This document shows positions 61,941-64,000 of a stretch of DNA of 64,000 nt, in pieces; position 1 is the first letter of the stretch, and each line of letters begins with the position of its first letter. Source of the DNA: Francisella persica ATCC VR-331 (GTDB taxonomy: Bacteria > Pseudomonadota > Gammaproteobacteria > Francisellales > Francisellaceae); the NCBI RefSeq assembly GCF_001653955.1, contig NZ_CP013022.1, forward strand, positions 62,001 through 126,000. Direction: 5' to 3'. Under the pieces are notes generated by a model. It saw only the letters and a list, made by a program, of their open reading frames with translations. It searched no databases and was not told where the DNA came from. The position numbers and the translations under genes were made by a program.

Positions 61941-62720
61941 ATGTTCAATTATAATCTTTTTCTTAATAGACTATCAAAGAGAAAACTATATTCTCAATCT
62001 TTTATCAAAAATGAAATTGCCCAAAGACTACTCAAGCGTTTGGAATTTATAAAGCTAGATCCTAAAGATATCTTAGTTACTGGTTATAGTGATAATGATT
62101 ATTTTGAGAAATTACACAAACGATTTCCTAATGCAGATATTCATACCAATCAAAACTTTAAGCAACAGTTTGATATTATTCTCTCAAACTCTATTATTCA
62201 CTTAACAGATAATTTATCTCAAGAGTTAGATAATTATTATCAGCTGATTAATGATGATGGTATTTTACTCTTTTCAACTTTTGGCAATAAATCATTTGCG
62301 ACACTGAAAGAAGCTTTTGCATGTGTCAGTAACCACAAGCATACAAATAGCATGATTGATCTTATAACTTGGGGGAATATGCTACAAGCTAGCCAATATA
62401 AAAGCCATGCTATTGAGTCAGATCTTATCACATTTACTTATGAGAATATAAATATTCTTTTTGAAGATATAAGACACCTAAATGAACCACTAGCTGATAC
62501 GAATATGCAATTTGGCTTAACTGGTAAAAATATGTGGTATAGTTTTATTAAGAAATTTAAACAAAATTTACAGTTAGAAATAGAAGCATTGTACGGTTAT
62601 GCCATATGCAAGTCTCAAGATAATGCTCTAAAACCTCAGGTAAACCCAAATAGAATAAGCTTAGAAGAGCTAAAAAAACAAATTACTGATTTTAAGAAAA
62701 ATTCTCTTAGCAATACATAA
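61941..62720 (+). CDS. BioC-like methyltransferase with atypical AdoMet site
   Basis: A 259-residue protein like BioC/NDUFAF5-type methyltransferases: a leading FNRLSKRKLYSQSFIKNEIAQRLLKRLEFI (BioC start pattern), FDIILSNSIIHLTDNLSQELDNYYQLINDDGILLFSTFG (motifs II-III), then a C-terminal half with SMIDLITWGNMLQASQY. Motif I, normally hhDxGxGxG, reads ILVTGYSDNDYF, without the usual glycine spacing, so AdoMet binding may be weak or altered. BioC methylates malonyl-ACP in biotin synthesis; whether this protein does is open. No biotin genes are beside it. The reverse-strand neighbour overlaps its end by 14 bases. Confidence 0.7.
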   Translation: MFNYNLFLNRLSKRKLYSQSFIKNEIAQRLLKRLEFIKLDPKDILVTGYSDNDYFEKLHKRFPNADIHTNQNFKQQFDIILSNSIIHLTDNLSQELDNYYQLINDDGILLFSTFGNKSFATLKEAFACVSNHKHTNSMIDLITWGNMLQASQYKSHAIESDLITFTYENINILFEDIRHLNEPLADTNMQFGLTGKNMWYSFIKKFKQNLQLEIEALYGYAICKSQDNALKPQVNPNRISLEELKKQITDFKKNSLSNT

Positions 62721-63582
62721 CAGGCATAGTAGATAATTGCTGCCAATCGTAATTAGAACATTTTATTGGCTTTTTTAGTGGCTGACAATATGTTCTCCAT
62801 GTACCACCACCATAAGTTTTCATAATCAAACATTTTTTAAAACGCTGCTGTTCACCACTTAGCAACCCTACAGTAGTAATTTGCTCGATAGAATAACCAT
62901 CCGATAGTTTATACTTAAAATGCTGGCTATTTTCATCGTTATCTATTTGCTCAAATGTTTTATCTATTTCTTCAGGGGTACTAACATTATTTAAAAGACT
63001 TTTATAATTTTTTAATTTATATTCGTCACTATATTTTTTGACATTCTCATCAATATAATCTTTAGCTGACTTAACTTTATAGTAACTTTGCAAGTTTGTA
63101 AAATCTTGATCAATATTATAATTTTCTTTAATCATATTACGCGCCTCAGTTAAGACACGCGCTGCTGATTTTTTAAGTTTTTGCTTTTCATGTTTAGCTT
63201 TAGTTGCAAGTTCAAGATTGAAAGCATCTATCTTTTTTTTAGTTTCTGATGGAGCATTATCTTTTATGATCTCTTCAGCTTCAGCTAAAAGCTTTTCATA
63301 ATTATCATCACTAGTATAAACAAGACTACTCAAAGCATCACCATAATCATTTGATTTTGGCGCTTCATTTTGTTTAATAACAGAACCAATAGTCATGTGA
63401 TTTTGAGTTAACAAAGCAGAATCATTATTTATAGAAGTTTTAGAAGAATACTGACGTAGTGTGGTGGTATCTTTACTACCAATATTGACTGCTGGTTGAG
63501 CATTAGTAGTAATTGTATCAGCTATAGAAATACCGCAATACAATGACATAATTATCAAAGAAGATAAAACTTTTTTTTTCAT
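62707..63582 (-). CDS. Unrecognised exported protein with coiled coil
   Basis: A 291-residue protein with a Sec signal peptide (MKKKVLSSLIIMSLYCGISIADT). Residues ~90-175 are highly charged and helical (EKLLAEAEEIIKDNAPSETKKKIDAF, LATKAKHEKQKLKKSAARVL). The last 45 residues hold four cysteines (KKCLIMK, TYCQPLKKPIKC, VMYC) with aromatic residues, a likely disulfide-bonded domain. No lipobox, no known motif. It lies alone between the BioC-like gene (tail overlap) and murB. Confidence 0.7.
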   Translation of the reverse strand: MKKKVLSSLIIMSLYCGISIADTITTNAQPAVNIGSKDTTTLRQYSSKTSINNDSALLTQNHMTIGSVIKQNEAPKSNDYGDALSSLVYTSDDNYEKLLAEAEEIIKDNAPSETKKKIDAFNLELATKAKHEKQKLKKSAARVLTEARNMIKENYNIDQDFTNLQSYYKVKSAKDYIDENVKKYSDEYKLKNYKSLLNNVSTPEEIDKTFEQIDNDENSQHFKYKLSDGYSIEQITTVGLLSGEQQRFKKCLIMKTYGGGTWRTYCQPLKKPIKCSNYDWQQLSTMPVMYC

Positions 63583-63660
63583 AATTTGTCAAAAAAATTT
63601 TTCCTATGCAAAGTATAATAGATATTATACATATAAGAAAGAGCTTTTATCTAAAGCAAT

Positions 63661-64000
63661 TTAAATAACAATTTGCTCCTCGTGTAACTTGATATTATAA
63701 TGCTCTAAAACCTGTTGTTTTATAAACTCAATAAGGTCTAAGATATTCTGACCGCTAGCATTACCATTATTTACGATAATGCCTCCGTGTTTTGGTGATA
63801 TTTGCGCATCACCAATTTGCTTACCTTTTAACCCTAGCTGCTCTACCATAACACCTACTGGCATATTTGCTTGTGGTCTCTTAAAAACACTACCAGCCGT
63901 AGGTTTTTGTGGTAAATTAGATAACCGGCGTGAATAAATATAATCTAGTTTTGCTTTTATCTCTTGTTTTAATTTGTGCTCAAACTCAAACTCTGCTGAT
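63661..64000 (-). CDS. murB: UDP-N-acetylenolpyruvoylglucosamine reductase, C-terminal part (cut by window end)
   Basis: The frame is open from 63661 to the edge, giving ~112 residues of the MurB C-terminal domain: GSVFKRPQANMPVGVMVEQLGLKG and IGDAQISPKHGGIIVNNGNAS, matching 'GSxFKNPxxxxAGxLIExxGLKGxxxGxAxVSxxHAxFIVNxGxA'. The serine and the glutamate of the family's active site region are in view. MurB makes UDP-MurNAc for peptidoglycan. The N-terminal FAD domain lies beyond the window. Confidence 0.93.
   Translation of the reverse strand, partial: SAEFEFEHKLKQEIKAKLDYIYSRRLSNLPQKPTAGSVFKRPQANMPVGVMVEQLGLKGKQIGDAQISPKHGGIIVNNGNASGQNILDLIEFIKQQVLEHYNIKLHEEQIVI

Overview
The window is AT-rich chromosomal DNA of a Francisella, almost certainly F. 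tularensis. The decisive marks are the MglA/MglB virulence regulator pair directly behind rplM-rpsI, a grpE-dnaK-dnaJ cluster, the Francisella-type LPS glycosyltransferase/ligase block beside glyA, and very heavy gene decay: about fifteen recognisable genes are riddled with stops and frameshifts while their neighbours are intact. From memory, the order (LPS genes, glyA, mla, emrAB, dnaK, mglAB, rRNA operon, metG, ubi) resembles subspecies tularensis Schu S4 more than the rearranged holarctica genomes. That placement is recollection, not computed.

Layout. 1-3.9 kb: surface polysaccharide genes (three glycosyltransferases and an O-antigen ligase/polymerase-like protein). 3.9-7.6 kb: darP, glyA and a large exported protein behind a perfect-consensus promoter. 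7.6-11.3 kb: unidentified remnants, divergent bamD and rluD, and a dead Bax-type glucosaminidase. 11.3-15.3 kb: an Mla-type lipid transport operon (STAS-permease fusion, ATPase, MCE protein, auxiliary protein) and a DUF445 protein. 15.4-19.2 kb: rsmE, a dead POT peptide transporter, fadD. 19.2-24.2 kb: a dead AraC-type regulator divergent from a complete EmrB/EmrA/outer-membrane-factor tripartite efflux operon. 24.3-27.3 kb: nadE, then 2.2 kb of debris including a dead pirin.

27.3-35.6 kb: grpE-dnaK-dnaJ chaperones (minus strand) with a heat-shock-type promoter; then mltA, an FAD oxidoreductase, rplM, rpsI, mglA and mglB on the plus strand. 35.6-40 kb: dead rnhB and trmJ downstream of hpf-ptsN, and mnmE with a small membrane protein gene. 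40-44.3 kb: a dead LysR regulator divergent from a dead choloylglycine-hydrolase-family gene, a cysteine-synthase-family gene, and a DUF5993-dsbB pair.

45.2-50.3 kb: a complete rRNA operon on the minus strand (16S, tRNA-Ile, tRNA-Ala, 23S, 5S) with processing stems and a promoter. 50.5-51.7 kb: dead aldehyde-dehydrogenase-like gene; then tRNA-Val and tRNA-Ser. 52-55.9 kb: metG shortened because its C-terminal tRNA-binding domain has decayed, a dead MFS transporter, and a frameshifted YciO-family gene. 55.9-64 kb: yciB, glk, ubiE-ubiJ-ubiB-HIT, a BioC-like methyltransferase with a damaged cofactor motif, an unknown exported protein and the end of murB.

No insertion sequence, prophage, CRISPR array or plainly new multi-gene system was found. 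The best leads are the two unrecognised exported proteins, the regulatory structures, the shortened MetG and the pattern of pathway loss. Pseudogene borders are approximate, because they come from reading shifted frames by eye.
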